Part shown: piece after piece, positions 37,083 through 46,452 of the stretch
Numbering within the stretch: position 1 is the first letter of the stretch
Layout of the letters: the number at the start of each line of letters is the position of its first letter
DNA from: Aerococcaceae bacterium zg-1292
GTDB taxonomy: Bacteria; Bacillota; Bacilli; Lactobacillales; Aerococcaceae
Direction: 5' to 3'
DNA length: 64,000 nucleotides
Assembly (NCBI GenBank): GCA_016126655.1
Contig: CP065955.1
Span: forward strand, 975,001-1,039,000
Program-made: the position numbers and the translations under genes
The notes under the pieces: generated by a model
What the model was told of the DNA's origin: nothing
Databases searched by the model: none
Seen by the model: the letters and a program-made list of their open reading frames with translations, nothing else

Positions 37083-37866
37083 TGCTAGTAATTTAAAGGA
37101 AATATATTTTAACTGGTTATTCAAAGAATACTCATATAAAGAGATTGAAAAAAATATTATAAGAATCGACACCCCCTTTTTAGATATTGGTTTTGATAAT
37201 ATTGTAATGTACGTAGAATTTTTATCAAATGGCAAAATTAATCTTACAGATGACGGATGGACATTGAACGATTTAGAAAATAAAGGCATCTCATTTTCAA
37301 GCAAAAATCGTAATAACAATAGAATCTTAGGTAACATATTAAATAATTTAGGAATTAGAAGAGAAGATAATGAAATGTGTATAACGACAGACTTGCAAAA
37401 ATTTCCTGTCGCTAAACAAAGACTTTTACAAGGGATAATGCAAGTAAATGATATGATTGTTTTGAGGAAAGAAAATAAAAGCCACATTTTTTTTGAAGAA
37501 TTAGAATCTATTTTAGCAAAAGAAGGAGTTCTTTATACTACTAAACCTTCGTTTGCTGGGAAAGATGGAATTACAGTGCAATTTGATTTTTCAATACCGT
37601 ATACTGGTGGGGATAAATTAGTCCGAACGATTCGAAATGGTAATGATTTAAATAGAGCAAAATTACTAACAATGGATGCACAACTGCTTAAACGCACTAA
37701 ATTCAATTCAAAGTACATCGCCGTATTTGATGACATTAATTTCCCTGTACATAATTGGAGTGCAATAAAATCTATTTTCGATGAAAATGAAACAGCAACA
37801 ATAATTTCATTTCCTGTGTCTCACGCAGAGACAGAAAAAACAGTGTTATCGAATAAAGCAATTTAA
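37075..37866 (+). CDS. DUF1828/DUF1829 domain protein
   Basis: The 263-residue product is preceded by AAGGGAGGA inside the end of the DUF6978 gene. The N-terminal half has DUF1828 character (IDTPFLDIGFDNIVMYVEFL, ITLTDDGWTLNDL-like words), and the C-terminal half looks like DUF1829 (VQFDFSIPYTGGD, KYIAVFDDINFPVH). No signal peptide or membrane segment. The family is scattered through Firmicutes genomes, often next to small unknown genes; function unknown. It is AT-rich compared with ftsK and cmk on either side, which suggests acquisition as a two-gene cassette. A nuclease, toxin or defence role would be speculation. Confidence 0.75.
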   Translation: MSNASNLKEIYFNWLFKEYSYKEIEKNIIRIDTPFLDIGFDNIVMYVEFLSNGKINLTDDGWTLNDLENKGISFSSKNRNNNRILGNILNNLGIRREDNEMCITTDLQKFPVAKQRLLQGIMQVNDMIVLRKENKSHIFFEELESILAKEGVLYTTKPSFAGKDGITVQFDFSIPYTGGDKLVRTIRNGNDLNRAKLLTMDAQLLKRTKFNSKYIAVFDDINFPVHNWSAIKSIFDENETATIISFPVSHAETEKTVLSNKAI

Positions 37867-37883
37867 ACCAATATATTTTTAGT

Positions 37884-37917
37884 CAAAAACGGGCACAATA
37901 CTTTGGACCCGTTTTTG
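37884..37917 (+). terminator. Intrinsic terminator after DUF1828 gene
   Basis: Perfect 10-bp stem CAAAAACGGG/CCCGTTTTTG. Confidence 0.85.
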
Positions 37918-38063
37918 TAGTGTTATTATCAATATGTGCTTTTCAAGTTTCATTTTATTATGGTATGTGTGAGGTATATAATGTAAATAAAGGTCCATTG
38001 TGTTATCCTGTGACTTTTGTTAAGATAACAGAGAAAACCGTTTAGAATCGAAAGGAAGATAGA

Positions 38064-38738
38064 ATGAATACTTTTACGATTGCAATTGATGGACCAGCGT
38101 CTTCAGGCAAAAGTACCATCGCAAAATTAGTCGCGCAAAAATTAAATATTACCTACATTGATACAGGGGCAATGTATCGTGGCGTGACGCTTGCGGTGTT
38201 ACGAGCAGGGATTGATGTCACGGATGAAGAAAAAATATTAGCATTATTACCAGCGTTAAGATTAAATTTCCGCTTGATTGAAGAGGTCCAATATTTATAT
38301 TTAGATGATGAAGATATTAGCGAAAGCATCCGTTCCGTTGAGGTTACTGAAAATGTATCAGCAGTCTCAGCGATTGAAGGTGTTCGACAACATTTAGTAA
38401 CTACGCAACAAGCGATAGCTGCTGAACAACCGGTTGTAATGGATGGTCGTGATATTGGCACGGTTGTATTAAAAGATTCACCGTACAAATTCTTCTTTGT
38501 GGCAAGTCCTAAAGTGCGTGCTCAACGTCGTTACAAAGAAAATATGGCGAAAGGGCTGACGAGTCAAACATTAGCTGAAATCGAACAAGCTATTATTGAG
38601 CGCGACCGCTTGGATTCGACACGCATTCATAGTCCTTTGAAAAAAGCTGATGATGCGATTGAATTAGATACAGGAGAAATGACGATTGACGAAGTTGTTA
38701 ATCGAGTCATTAGCGAGGTTAAAAATAGCCAAGCGTAA
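38064..38738 (+). CDS. cmk: Cytidylate kinase
   Basis: Phosphorylates CMP and dCMP using ATP. The 224-residue product has the P-loop DGPASSGKST at residues about 9–18, the CMP-binding YIDTGAMYRGVTL and the DGRDIGTVV and RAQRRY motifs. ATG 38064 follows GAAAGGAAG. It stands first in the conserved Firmicute order cmk–rpsA–der–hup. Confidence 0.97.
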   Translation: MNTFTIAIDGPASSGKSTIAKLVAQKLNITYIDTGAMYRGVTLAVLRAGIDVTDEEKILALLPALRLNFRLIEEVQYLYLDDEDISESIRSVEVTENVSAVSAIEGVRQHLVTTQQAIAAEQPVVMDGRDIGTVVLKDSPYKFFFVASPKVRAQRRYKENMAKGLTSQTLAEIEQAIIERDRLDSTRIHSPLKKADDAIELDTGEMTIDEVVNRVISEVKNSQA

Positions 38739-38912
38739 TAATGTTGAGTCAAATTTCGAAAAAAGATTCTTGTGTGAGCAAAAAAATAGCTGAAATAGGT
38801 GCTGAAACAGGTAATTTCGTCCTTTTTTAACAAATTTTTGTGAAAAATGACTAATTTTTTGAGAAAGGTTACTAGACGTGACCAAATAAATTTGTTACAA
38901 TAGACATTGTAG

Positions 38913-38932
38913 GCTCTATGTAGACATAGAGC
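38913..38932 (+). promoter_or_regulatory. Leader hairpin before S1-domain protein gene
   Basis: GCTCTATG/CATAGAGC with a 4-nt loop, between cmk and the rpsA-like gene. It may be a leader element; a promoter nearby is unclear. Confidence 0.4.
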
Positions 38933-38969
38933 GACAATTTTTTAGGTACTGCTTAGGAGGAACTGGTAG

Positions 38970-40280
38970 ATGTCAGAAGTTGAAAAGACAGAAGTATTAG
39001 AAACAATGGAGGATGCGTTAGATAGCGTAATCGACATTAAAATTGGTGACACGGTTAAAGGTGATGTATTAGCATTCGACGATAACCAAGTGCGTGTTGC
39101 TATTAAAGAATCTGGAGGTTTAGAGGGTGTGATTCCTCGTAATGAACTTTCAGCAGCTCCGTTTAACGAATTAACGGATGTTGTCAATATTGGTGACGAA
39201 ATTGAATTAGTCGTTTTAAAACCAATTAAAGACAAAGAAAATGGTAATTATTTATTATCTAAAAAACGCGTTGAATCGAAAAAAGTATGGGTTGAATTAA
39301 AAGAAAAAGCTGATCGTGGTGAAACAATCGAAGCGCCTGTTAAAGAAGTTGTTAAAGGCGGTTTAGTTGTTGACGCTGGCGTACGTGGTTTCGTACCAGC
39401 TTCAATGGTTGAAGATCACTATGTAGAAGATTTTTCTACTTATAAAGGTAAAACATTAGAATTTGCTATCGTAGAAGTAGATGCTAATGACAACCGTTTA
39501 ATCTTATCTCATAAAGAAATCGCTAAAAAAGAGCGTGAAGCTAAACGCGCAGAAGCGTTAGCAAACTTAGAGGTTGATAGCGTAGTAGAAGGTAAAGTAG
39601 CTCGCTTAACAAACTTCGGTGCATTCATTGATTTAGGTGGCGTTGACGGTTTAGTTCATATTAGCCGTATTTCTCACCAACATATCTCAAAACCAAGTGA
39701 TGCGTTAACAATTGGTGATACAGTACAAGTTAAAGTATTGTCAATCGACGAAGAAAAAGGTCGTATCTCATTATCAATTAAAGATACATTGCCTGGACCA
39801 TGGGATGATATCAATGAAAAAGCAGCTGAAGGTACTGAATTAACAGGTACAGTTAAACGATTAACTGACTTCGGAGCATTCGTAGAAGTATTCCCAGGTG
39901 TTGAAGGTTTAGTTCATGTGTCTCAAATTTCTCATGAACATATTGCTACACCAGCTGATAAATTGACTGAAGGACAAGAAGTTCAAGTGAAAGTATTAAG
40001 TGCTGATCCAGTTGAACAACGTTTATCATTATCAATTAAAGCTTTACAAGAAAGACCAGCTCGTCCAGAGCAAGAAGAGGGTGAAGAACGTCCAAATCGT
40101 ACAGAACGTTTTGAACGTCAAGCTCGTCAAGCAGCTCCAAGACCTAAGCGTAATAACCAACAGGCTCGTAGAGCTAATAACAACAACCAAACAGCAACAT
40201 ATTCAGATTCAACAGATACTGGATTCACTTTAGGTGATATGTTTGGAGATTTATTAGACAGCTTTACAACTGAAGACTAA
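38970..40280 (+). CDS. rpsA: 30S ribosomal protein S1-like, four S1 domains
   Basis: The 436-residue product carries four S1 RNA-binding domains (about residues 25–95, 110–180, 195–265, 280–350), each with a glycine/phenylalanine-rich core such as [20 protein letters not shown] and [21 protein letters not shown] disordered basic tail rich in Arg, Gln and Asn follows. This is the short Gram-positive form (YpfD type), not the six-domain S1 of Proteobacteria; it binds mRNA and may aid initiation. TAGGAGGAAC precedes the ATG. The position between cmk and der is conserved. Confidence 0.93.
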   Translation: MSEVEKTEVLETMEDALDSVIDIKIGDTVKGDVLAFDDNQVRVAIKESGGLEGVIPRNELSAAPFNELTDVVNIGDEIELVVLKPIKDKENGNYLLSKKRVESKKVWVELKEKADRGETIEAPVKEVVKGGLVVDAGVRGFVPASMVEDHYVEDFSTYKGKTLEFAIVEVDANDNRLILSHKEIAKKEREAKRAEALANLEVDSVVEGKVARLTNFGAFIDLGGVDGLVHISRISHQHISKPSDALTIGDTVQVKVLSIDEEKGRISLSIKDTLPGPWDDINEKAAEGTELTGTVKRLTDFGAFVEVFPGVEGLVHVSQISHEHIATPADKLTEGQEVQVKVLSADPVEQRLSLSIKALQERPARPEQEEGEERPNRTERFERQARQAAPRPKRNNQQARRANNNNQTATYSDSTDTGFTLGDMFGDLLDSFTTED

Positions 40281-40295
40281 TATATAAATTATTTG

Positions 40296-40317
40296 GGCTG
40301 TGACGCAAGTCGCAGCC
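40296..40317 (+). terminator. Intrinsic terminator after rpsA-like gene
   Basis: GGCTGTGAC/GTCGCAGCC with a 4-nt loop and TTTTC tail. Confidence 0.75.
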
Positions 40318-40330
40318 TTTTCATTCGAGT

Positions 40331-40566
40331 GAACCCAAAGAACAAGGTGAGAGCGAGGGCGTTTAGTCTCGGATCACTGGAGAAAGTCACTGGCGTGCGC
40401 AAAGCGCACAGAGGGGACTTTTGAAGTGGATGCCGAGGCTGCCCGAGCGAACCCAAAGAACAAGGTGAGAGCGAGGGCGTTTAGTCTCGGACCACTGGAG
40501 AAAGTCACTGGCGTATGCAAAGCGCACAGAGGGGACTTTTGAAGTGGATGCCGAGGCTGCCCGAGC
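40331..40566 (+). repeat. Family-A dispersed hairpin element, two tandem 118-bp units upstream of der
   Basis: Unit starts are GAACCCAAAGAAC at 40331 and 40449, and GAACCCAA at 40567 marks the end, giving exact 118-bp spacing with only a few differences between units. Each unit contains CCACTGGAG-AAAGTC…GTGCGC-aa-GCGCAC…GACTTTT-GAAGTGG, a nested hairpin, followed by GCCGAGGCTGCCCGAGCGAA. The end of the array lies 14 bases before the der ribosome binding site. Confidence 0.95.
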
Positions 40567-40593
40567 GAACCCAATATGATGGAGGTGAAGAAG

Positions 40594-41907
40594 TTGAATA
40601 TTCCAACAGTAGCATTAGTAGGTAGACCCAATGTGGGGAAGTCTACAGTTTTTAATCGATTAGTCGGCGAACGTGTCTCTATCGTAGAGGATTTTCCAGG
40701 TGTTACCCGCGACCGTATTTACGCGACAAGTGAATGGTTAGGTAAACCATTTCGTTTAATTGATACGGGTGGTATTGAAATGATTGATGAGCCGATTATG
40801 AAACAAATTCGTTACCAAGCAGAAATTGCGATGGATGAAGCGGATGTCATTGTATTTTTGACTAGTGGTCGTGAAGGTGTAACAGATGCAGATGAAGAAT
40901 TAGCACATTTTTTACATCGAACTAATAAACCAGTGGTATTAGCAGTGAATAAAACCGATAATCCGGAGCAACGCCAAGAGATTTGGGATTTTTATTCATT
41001 AGGTCATGGCGACCCGTTTCCAGTATCTGGCGTACATGGAACTGGATTTGGTGATTTGTTAGATGAGATTTTCCAATTATTCCCGAAAGAAGAACAAGAA
41101 GCTGAGACGGAAGATACGATTAAATTTAGTTTTATCGGACGGCCGAATGTAGGTAAATCAAGTTTGGTTAATGCCATTTTAAAAGAGCAACGTGTGATTG
41201 TTTCTGATATGGAGGGCACGACACGTGAAGCGGTTGATACTTACTTTACAAGTGAATCTGGGCGGCATTTTACTATGATTGATACCGCAGGTATTCGTAA
41301 GCGGGGGAAAGTATTTGAAAACACAGAAAAATACAGTGTTCTTCGAGCGCTATCCGCAATTGACCGGAGTGATGTTGTCTGTCTTGTTATTGATGCAGTA
41401 ACAGGTATTCGTGAACAAGATAAAAAAGTTGCTGGATATGCTTATGAAGCGGGTAAAGGAATTGTGATACTCGTGAATAAATGGGACGCGGTTGATAAAT
41501 CGGACAATTTGTTTGAAGAGTTTACCAAAGATATTCGTGCCCATTTCCAATATTTATCTTTTGCGCCGATATTGTTTGTCAGCGCACATACGGGTCAGCG
41601 TTTGAATAAATTACCGGAATTACTGGAAATGATTTATGACAATCGTCATCGTCGTGTTCAATCGTCAGTATTGAATGATGTATTGATGGATGCTGTTGCC
41701 ATGAATCCAACACCAACGGATAAAGGACGACGCTTAAAAATTTATTATATGACACAAGTAGCCGTTAATCCCCCAACTTTTGTAGCTTTTGTCAACGATG
41801 TGGAATTAATGCATTTTAGTTATGAGCGATTTTTAGAAAATCAATTGCGTGAATCTTTCTATTTTGAAGGGACACCGATTCGACTAATTACAAGAGAACG
41901 TCAGTGA
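40594..41907 (+). CDS. der: Ribosome biogenesis GTPase Der (EngA)
   Basis: The TTG at 40594 is chosen because GGAGGTGA lies six bases upstream, whereas the in-frame ATG at 40576 lies before this site. The 437-residue protein has two G domains in tandem: P-loops GRPNVGKS at residues 10–17 and 182–189, two DTGG/DTAG switch motifs, NKTD and NKWD specificity motifs, and a C-terminal KH-like domain ([10 protein letters not shown]). It acts in 50S subunit maturation and is essential. A family-A repeat array sits in its leader. Confidence 0.97.
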   Translation: MNIPTVALVGRPNVGKSTVFNRLVGERVSIVEDFPGVTRDRIYATSEWLGKPFRLIDTGGIEMIDEPIMKQIRYQAEIAMDEADVIVFLTSGREGVTDADEELAHFLHRTNKPVVLAVNKTDNPEQRQEIWDFYSLGHGDPFPVSGVHGTGFGDLLDEIFQLFPKEEQEAETEDTIKFSFIGRPNVGKSSLVNAILKEQRVIVSDMEGTTREAVDTYFTSESGRHFTMIDTAGIRKRGKVFENTEKYSVLRALSAIDRSDVVCLVIDAVTGIREQDKKVAGYAYEAGKGIVILVNKWDAVDKSDNLFEEFTKDIRAHFQYLSFAPILFVSAHTGQRLNKLPELLEMIYDNRHRRVQSSVLNDVLMDAVAMNPTPTDKGRRLKIYYMTQVAVNPPTFVAFVNDVELMHFSYERFLENQLRESFYFEGTPIRLITRERQ

Positions 41908-41970
41908 TTTTGAATAATTAATTTTTGAACAGAATCTTATAGGATAAAACGCTTATAAAGGGGATAAAGA

Positions 41971-41999
41971 TTGATATTTAACGGAATCTATGCTATCCT
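41971..41999 (+). promoter_or_regulatory. Predicted promoter of hup
   Basis: TTGATA, 17-bp spacer, TATCCT, about 70 bases before the start codon. Confidence 0.65.
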
Positions 42000-42072
42000 T
42001 TACTAAGAAATAAGAATTGAAATTTATTTCGATTTAATACTCATATGAGTAATTACAAGGAGGAATGTACTA

Positions 42073-42348
42073 ATGGCAAATAAAGCAGAATTAGTAGAAA
42101 AAGTAGTAGCAAAAACAAATTTAACTAAGAAAGACGTTACAGCAACTGTTGAAGCTTTATTCGAATCAATTCAAGAAGAATTAGCAGCTGGTGAAAAAGT
42201 TCAATTAATCGGTTTTGGTACTTTTGAAGTACGTGAGCGTGCGGCTCGTAAAGGTCGTAATCCTCAAACTGGTGAAGAAATTGAAATCGCAGCTTCTAAA
42301 GTTCCAGGCTTCAAAGCTGGTAAAGCTTTAAAAGACGCTGTTAAATAA
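42073..42348 (+). CDS. hup: DNA-binding protein HU
   Basis: The 91-residue product starts [17 protein letters not shown] and has the HU arm [21 protein letters not shown] with the DNA-intercalating Pro in RNPQTG. It is a histone-like dimer that bends and compacts DNA. CAAGGAGGAA precedes the ATG. The position after der is conserved in Firmicutes. Confidence 0.97.
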   Translation: MANKAELVEKVVAKTNLTKKDVTATVEALFESIQEELAAGEKVQLIGFGTFEVRERAARKGRNPQTGEEIEIAASKVPGFKAGKALKDAVK

Positions 42349-42365
42349 TTTTTATTGAAACTTAA

Positions 42366-42408
42366 AAGGTGTTGATGACAGGTGTTTTTCGCTGTGTTAT
42401 CAGCACCT
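42366..42408 (+). terminator. Hairpin after hup
   Basis: AAGGTGTTGATGACA pairs with TGTGTTATCAGCACCT around GGTGTTTTTCGC. Possible terminator of hup, although the T-run is in the loop. Similar inverted words follow rpmG (26248–26340). Confidence 0.45.
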
Positions 42409-42430
42409 GATTTCGGTCTGTATAAATAAC

Positions 42431-42470
42431 GACTCTTTGACATCTTGTGGGTCCCCACAAGATGCGGGAG
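42431..42470 (+). repeat. Family-B hairpin repeat (best-preserved copy)
   Basis: GACTCTTTGA, then the perfect stem CATCTTGTGG/CCACAAGATG (42441–42464), then CGGGAG. Degenerate copies lie at 26368, 36163 and 48560. Confidence 0.75.
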
Positions 42471-42480
42471 AGTTTAAATA

Positions 42481-42517
42481 AATACCGAGCAGCCATTTTA
42501 GAGGGCTGCTCGGTATT
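42481..42517. terminator. Bidirectional terminator between hup and DUF1189 gene
   Basis: Perfect 14-bp stem AATACCGAGCAGCC/GGCTGCTCGGTATT between convergent genes. Confidence 0.9.
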
Positions 42518-42521
42518 TTTA

Positions 42522-43571
42522 TTAGGACGGTTTGTCAGTGTCATCCGCTTGTTTTTTTTCTTCTTCTGATAAGTTTTTATCCATTGTTTTTAAGCTATTG
42601 AGTAATTCCTGTTCTTCTTGTGTTAATAGTTCAGAGGGACGTCTTGTGTCATTAGCATGGTCAATGTCTTTTTTGATGTCCTCTTCCTTTAAATAATCTA
42701 GTTCAGTAAAGTCTTGTTGTAAGTTATCAATGGTTGATAGATTGTTTTTGGACATTTCGACTAATAAGTCTCTCACATAGGCGGTATGGCTGTGCATCAT
42801 ATAATACAATAAACTGATGAAGGTCATGCCGAGTAAGAAGAAACTACCGATAAAGCCGGGGATGATTAGTTTAGCGGCTTCAAGAATGATTAAAGGTAAA
42901 AAACTAATCGCAATAGCTAATTTAAGACGTTGCTTAAATGTGAATGGACTGGTTAAGTTACGATTGATTGAGCTGGCTAAGGTTGCTAAAACAAACATTT
43001 GCAGCCAATAGATGATAAAGGCAATCACGAGGTAAGTGAGCCATTGTGTCAGAATTACTGTTGTTTTACGAGTCGTTAATAACATCAGATAATCAATTAA
43101 CACTTGTTTTGTTAAAAAGCCATTTGCACGATTACCTAAACGATATAAGTTATTACCGATAGAAGCAATCGTTTGGTCTTTGAACATATAAAGGCTAATA
43201 AAAATTGATGGATCAATCATGTCGTTTTTGGTCGCATCAATGGGCACCTTATTCAGCGTGCCGTCACTTTCAATGGAGTCATCAATGACTAATTGAAATG
43301 CTTTTGATTGGTAGTATAATGGTTTCTCACCTTCAGCTAAGGCTAATTTGCCTTGTTTGTAAGTATAATCAGGCACATATTTGGCGGCATCACTAATATC
43401 TTTTGTAATGGCATTAAATGTCGGTTGTCCCAATATCGTCATAGAAATGGACAATAGTAGGATGGCCGCAAAGGCAATATGCCATATTTGTTTAAATTTT
43501 ACCGCTACAATTTGTATAAATAAACGTGGCTCGCGGTAAGCCTTGTATAAGAATTTAAAAATATTTTTCAT
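42522..43571 (-). CDS. DUF1189 family membrane protein
   Basis: The 349-residue product has one membrane helix near residues 30–48 (IAFAAILLLSISMTIL), an extracellular domain to about residue 165, then three or four more helices and a charged cytoplasmic C-terminus rich in Glu/Lys. The family (DUF1189, sometimes annotated as maltodextrin-utilisation protein YvdJ/MalA) has no proven biochemical role. It lies 11 bases after yfhO on the same strand, so the two are an operon, and it ends at the shared terminator with hup. Confidence 0.8.
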   Translation of the reverse strand: MKNIFKFLYKAYREPRLFIQIVAVKFKQIWHIAFAAILLLSISMTILGQPTFNAITKDISDAAKYVPDYTYKQGKLALAEGEKPLYYQSKAFQLVIDDSIESDGTLNKVPIDATKNDMIDPSIFISLYMFKDQTIASIGNNLYRLGNRANGFLTKQVLIDYLMLLTTRKTTVILTQWLTYLVIAFIIYWLQMFVLATLASSINRNLTSPFTFKQRLKLAIAISFLPLIILEAAKLIIPGFIGSFFLLGMTFISLLYYMMHSHTAYVRDLLVEMSKNNLSTIDNLQQDFTELDYLKEEDIKKDIDHANDTRRPSELLTQEEQELLNSLKTMDKNLSEEEKKQADDTDKPS

Positions 43572-43582
43572 TTAATCCCTCA

Positions 43583-46231
43583 TTAAATTTTTTTCGATTT
43601 AAGTCGTTGTCGATTCAGTATAATGTATCCGACAACGCCGAACATACTTAACATAGTACCATAATATATGGATTTTGGGAAATAATGCATCACAATTTGA
43701 TGGTTTCCTTTTGAAATAGGGATGGCCATCAAGGTGTTGTTAAGTACGGGAACAGCCGTTACTGGCTTATTATCCACCGTTATGGTCCAATTGCTATCAT
43801 AGGGCATCGTCATCAATAAATAGCCCTGCGTTTGTTCGGTGGTGATGGTACCGACAATGTGTTGATGACTAAATGATGTCACCTTAAATCGTTGAGTAGC
43901 TTTTTTATTCATCAGTGTCTGATAACGATGAATATCAAATTCATGGAGAGTCGGTGGATTCATTTGCAAGCTGGGCGTTTGTAATATCATAGACAACACA
44001 TGATTGGTTAGTGCTTGATTATCCGCTACGCTTACTAATTGCCGCTGACGGAAAGGGGATGCAAAAACAAATTCTTCTTTATCCAATTCCATGCGTAGTT
44101 TTTGGTCATTAATTTGGCTAGGTAGCGATAAATAGTAAGGATTGTTTGTGTCAGTACTAAAATTATAATTGATGGATCCTTTGTCAAATTGAACGACATC
44201 TTTAATCAGTGACTGAAATCGGTAATAACCACCGGCTTCCTTACGTGTGATGGCAACGTCTGTTAATTTCGGCTCTGATAATGGTTTTTCAGTATAATAA
44301 GGCGTACCATCACCCATAAAGTCAATAAGACGCAAGAGCAATTCTTGATTTGCTACTGGTTGATTTGGTTGAAATTGCGTTGCTGCGTCGACAATAGCCG
44401 GTGAGACTTCCATCAGCAGTCCGAGGCGGTCTGTATTTTCATAGGGTGAGAAATATGGGTTTTCAGATAATTTGTGATAGCGTAAACTATCAAATGCCTG
44501 AGCAATCGGCTTTATATGAAAATACTTATCACTGTCAGCTTGGGACAATGGTTTCGGTTCGAGTAAATATTTTATTGCAAAAAAATCATCCGTAAAAAGA
44601 GTCCCATTGCCATAGTAAGTTGACGCTTGGGTATCTGGCAAGCCGAGGTAGCCGAATAAACGAGTTGTCGCTGATTCCAAGGTTGAACTAAAATGATTCA
44701 AACCATTGTAGTGGGCAAATAAGGGTTCGTTTTTTGTACGTGCCGCATTTATTTGAATGCGATAAAAATCATTATCATGGTCTGCAAATGAACTCATGGT
44801 GTCGCTAAGTGCGGTTGTATGGTGTTGGTATCGGTCAAATGGCACATAGTTAAAATGTTTTAAAATCGCCTGACTATTTAATCCCAAATCAATAAGTGCG
44901 ACAACTAATAGTAGGTACTGACGATGGGTAAGACAGCGCAGCAACAAGATAAAGAGTAGCCCTAATCCTAATGTAATCAGTATCGATGCAGGTGTTAAAT
45001 GAGGATAAAAGGGGCGTTTTGTCCAATAATAGATACTTATCGCGCATAATAGCGTACAAGTGGTAATGGTTTGTGGTAGCGATAATTTGTTTTGAATGCT
45101 TTGATAACCTTTTATCGCCAGCTCGATACTGAAAAATGTCGTTAAAAATGAAAAGCGAAAAGGATACCACACTGGGTCTTGTCCGCCGTGCCAGATTTTT
45201 GCTGGAAATTCATACATAAAAGCTAGTAGAAACACGATGAGTAAGATAGCTGCCACCAATTTTTCTTGCCATTTTATCTGTCGACTTAAAAAATAGATAA
45301 TAGTAAGAATAAAAATAAAAACACCTGCATATAATTGTGGTGTACCATTTTTTATTGCTTCGTAATTGAAGCTACTACTAAATAGTTTTGCGAAAATGTC
45401 CTTGGGTAAATAGCGTAAGGTATTAGTGATTGGTAGAGACGTACCGTTAACTTTACTGGCAAATAACGCTGTCACGGCAGGGTATAAAGTTATACCACTT
45501 AATAAAGTAGCAATACAAGACGTCGTGATAAAACGTGTATATTGGCTGAAAAATTGTTTGAGTGTGACAGTACGTTGTTCAATCATCAAATAAATGGCGT
45601 AAAACGCTAAAAATATCGCAACCATAAAGCCGATATAGTAATTGCTGATAAATAGTATTGTTAAGGTGAATAGGTAGCCATTCACTCTTTTGGTCGTGAT
45701 AAGGCGATGTAAATATAGTGCCAATAGTGGTAGCCATACTAAGCCGTCCAGCCACATAATATTTAACCAGTAAGCCACTGTATAACTCATAAAAGTATAG
45801 GATAAACTAAAGAGTATCCCTATGGATGTATGGATTTGGTATTTTTTTCGTGTAAAATGGAAAAAAGTCAGTGTCATGACGCTTAATTTTACATACGTTA
45901 AGACGGTAACGGCTTGAGCCAATTGATTTTGTTGAAATAATAACAGAATCACGTTAAAAGGACTGAGTAGGTAATAAGTCCACAAACCGACCATTTCTCC
46001 ACCGATTCCTTTTTGAAAACTATAAAAGAGTTGGCTGGGGTTATGTAGTAAAGTCTCGCGATAATAGCTGAAAAAATCGATATATTGTTGCCCTAAATCA
46101 ATTGTCAGCATCGTATTTGGACCAAAAGGTAGCCACTGCATTTGGTAGCTGATAATAAGAAACAACAGTGAAAAGATACTGCCGCAAGCGATATAGGGAT
46201 AAATACGTTTAAAATGAACGGTTGATGCCAT
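43583..46231 (-). CDS. YfhO family membrane protein
   Basis: The start at 46231 (MASTVHFKRIYPYIA) is chosen because TGGAGGCAT precedes it directly, although the frame is open further upstream. The 882-residue protein has about 12 membrane helices in the first 480 residues with GPNTMLTIDLGQQYIDFFSY early on, then a large extracellular domain and one last C-terminal helix. YfhO proteins are GT-C-like membrane glycosyltransferases; B. subtilis YfhO is needed for glycosylation of lipoteichoic acid. It probably adds a sugar to a wall polymer on the outer membrane face. It is first in a two-gene operon with the DUF1189 protein. Confidence 0.88.
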   Translation of the reverse strand: MASTVHFKRIYPYIACGSIFSLLFLIISYQMQWLPFGPNTMLTIDLGQQYIDFFSYYRETLLHNPSQLFYSFQKGIGGEMVGLWTYYLLSPFNVILLLFQQNQLAQAVTVLTYVKLSVMTLTFFHFTRKKYQIHTSIGILFSLSYTFMSYTVAYWLNIMWLDGLVWLPLLALYLHRLITTKRVNGYLFTLTILFISNYYIGFMVAIFLAFYAIYLMIEQRTVTLKQFFSQYTRFITTSCIATLLSGITLYPAVTALFASKVNGTSLPITNTLRYLPKDIFAKLFSSSFNYEAIKNGTPQLYAGVFIFILTIIYFLSRQIKWQEKLVAAILLIVFLLAFMYEFPAKIWHGGQDPVWYPFRFSFLTTFFSIELAIKGYQSIQNKLSLPQTITTCTLLCAISIYYWTKRPFYPHLTPASILITLGLGLLFILLLRCLTHRQYLLLVVALIDLGLNSQAILKHFNYVPFDRYQHHTTALSDTMSSFADHDNDFYRIQINAARTKNEPLFAHYNGLNHFSSTLESATTRLFGYLGLPDTQASTYYGNGTLFTDDFFAIKYLLEPKPLSQADSDKYFHIKPIAQAFDSLRYHKLSENPYFSPYENTDRLGLLMEVSPAIVDAATQFQPNQPVANQELLLRLIDFMGDGTPYYTEKPLSEPKLTDVAITRKEAGGYYRFQSLIKDVVQFDKGSINYNFSTDTNNPYYLSLPSQINDQKLRMELDKEEFVFASPFRQRQLVSVADNQALTNHVLSMILQTPSLQMNPPTLHEFDIHRYQTLMNKKATQRFKVTSFSHQHIVGTITTEQTQGYLLMTMPYDSNWTITVDNKPVTAVPVLNNTLMAIPISKGNHQIVMHYFPKSIYYGTMLSMFGVVGYIILNRQRLKSKKI

Positions 46232-46396
46232 AATGCCTCCAGTGATTGTATTCGTATGATGCGTTGAATCAATTATATCAAAACGATGGGAAGACTCGCA
46301 ATTGAGGATTGGCTGATTAATTCTGTCGTAGCACCATTCACGCATCGCTGTAATTGAATTGTGATGAAGAATATGTTTTTACCTCATCGTAACTTA

Positions 46397-46405
46397 TGGT
46401 ATAAT
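46397..46405 (+). promoter_or_regulatory. Extended -10 promoter of PBP gene
   Basis: TGGTATAAT, about 48 bases before the start codon; no strong -35 box. Confidence 0.45.
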
Positions 46406-46452
46406 CTTAAATAGTATTGAAAAACTAAATCAGTAAAGAATAGAGTGACAAC

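Noticed and set aside
40331-40566. CRISPR array at the tandem 118-bp repeats
   Set aside because: Only two units, no short repeat/unique spacer alternation, and no cas genes in the window.
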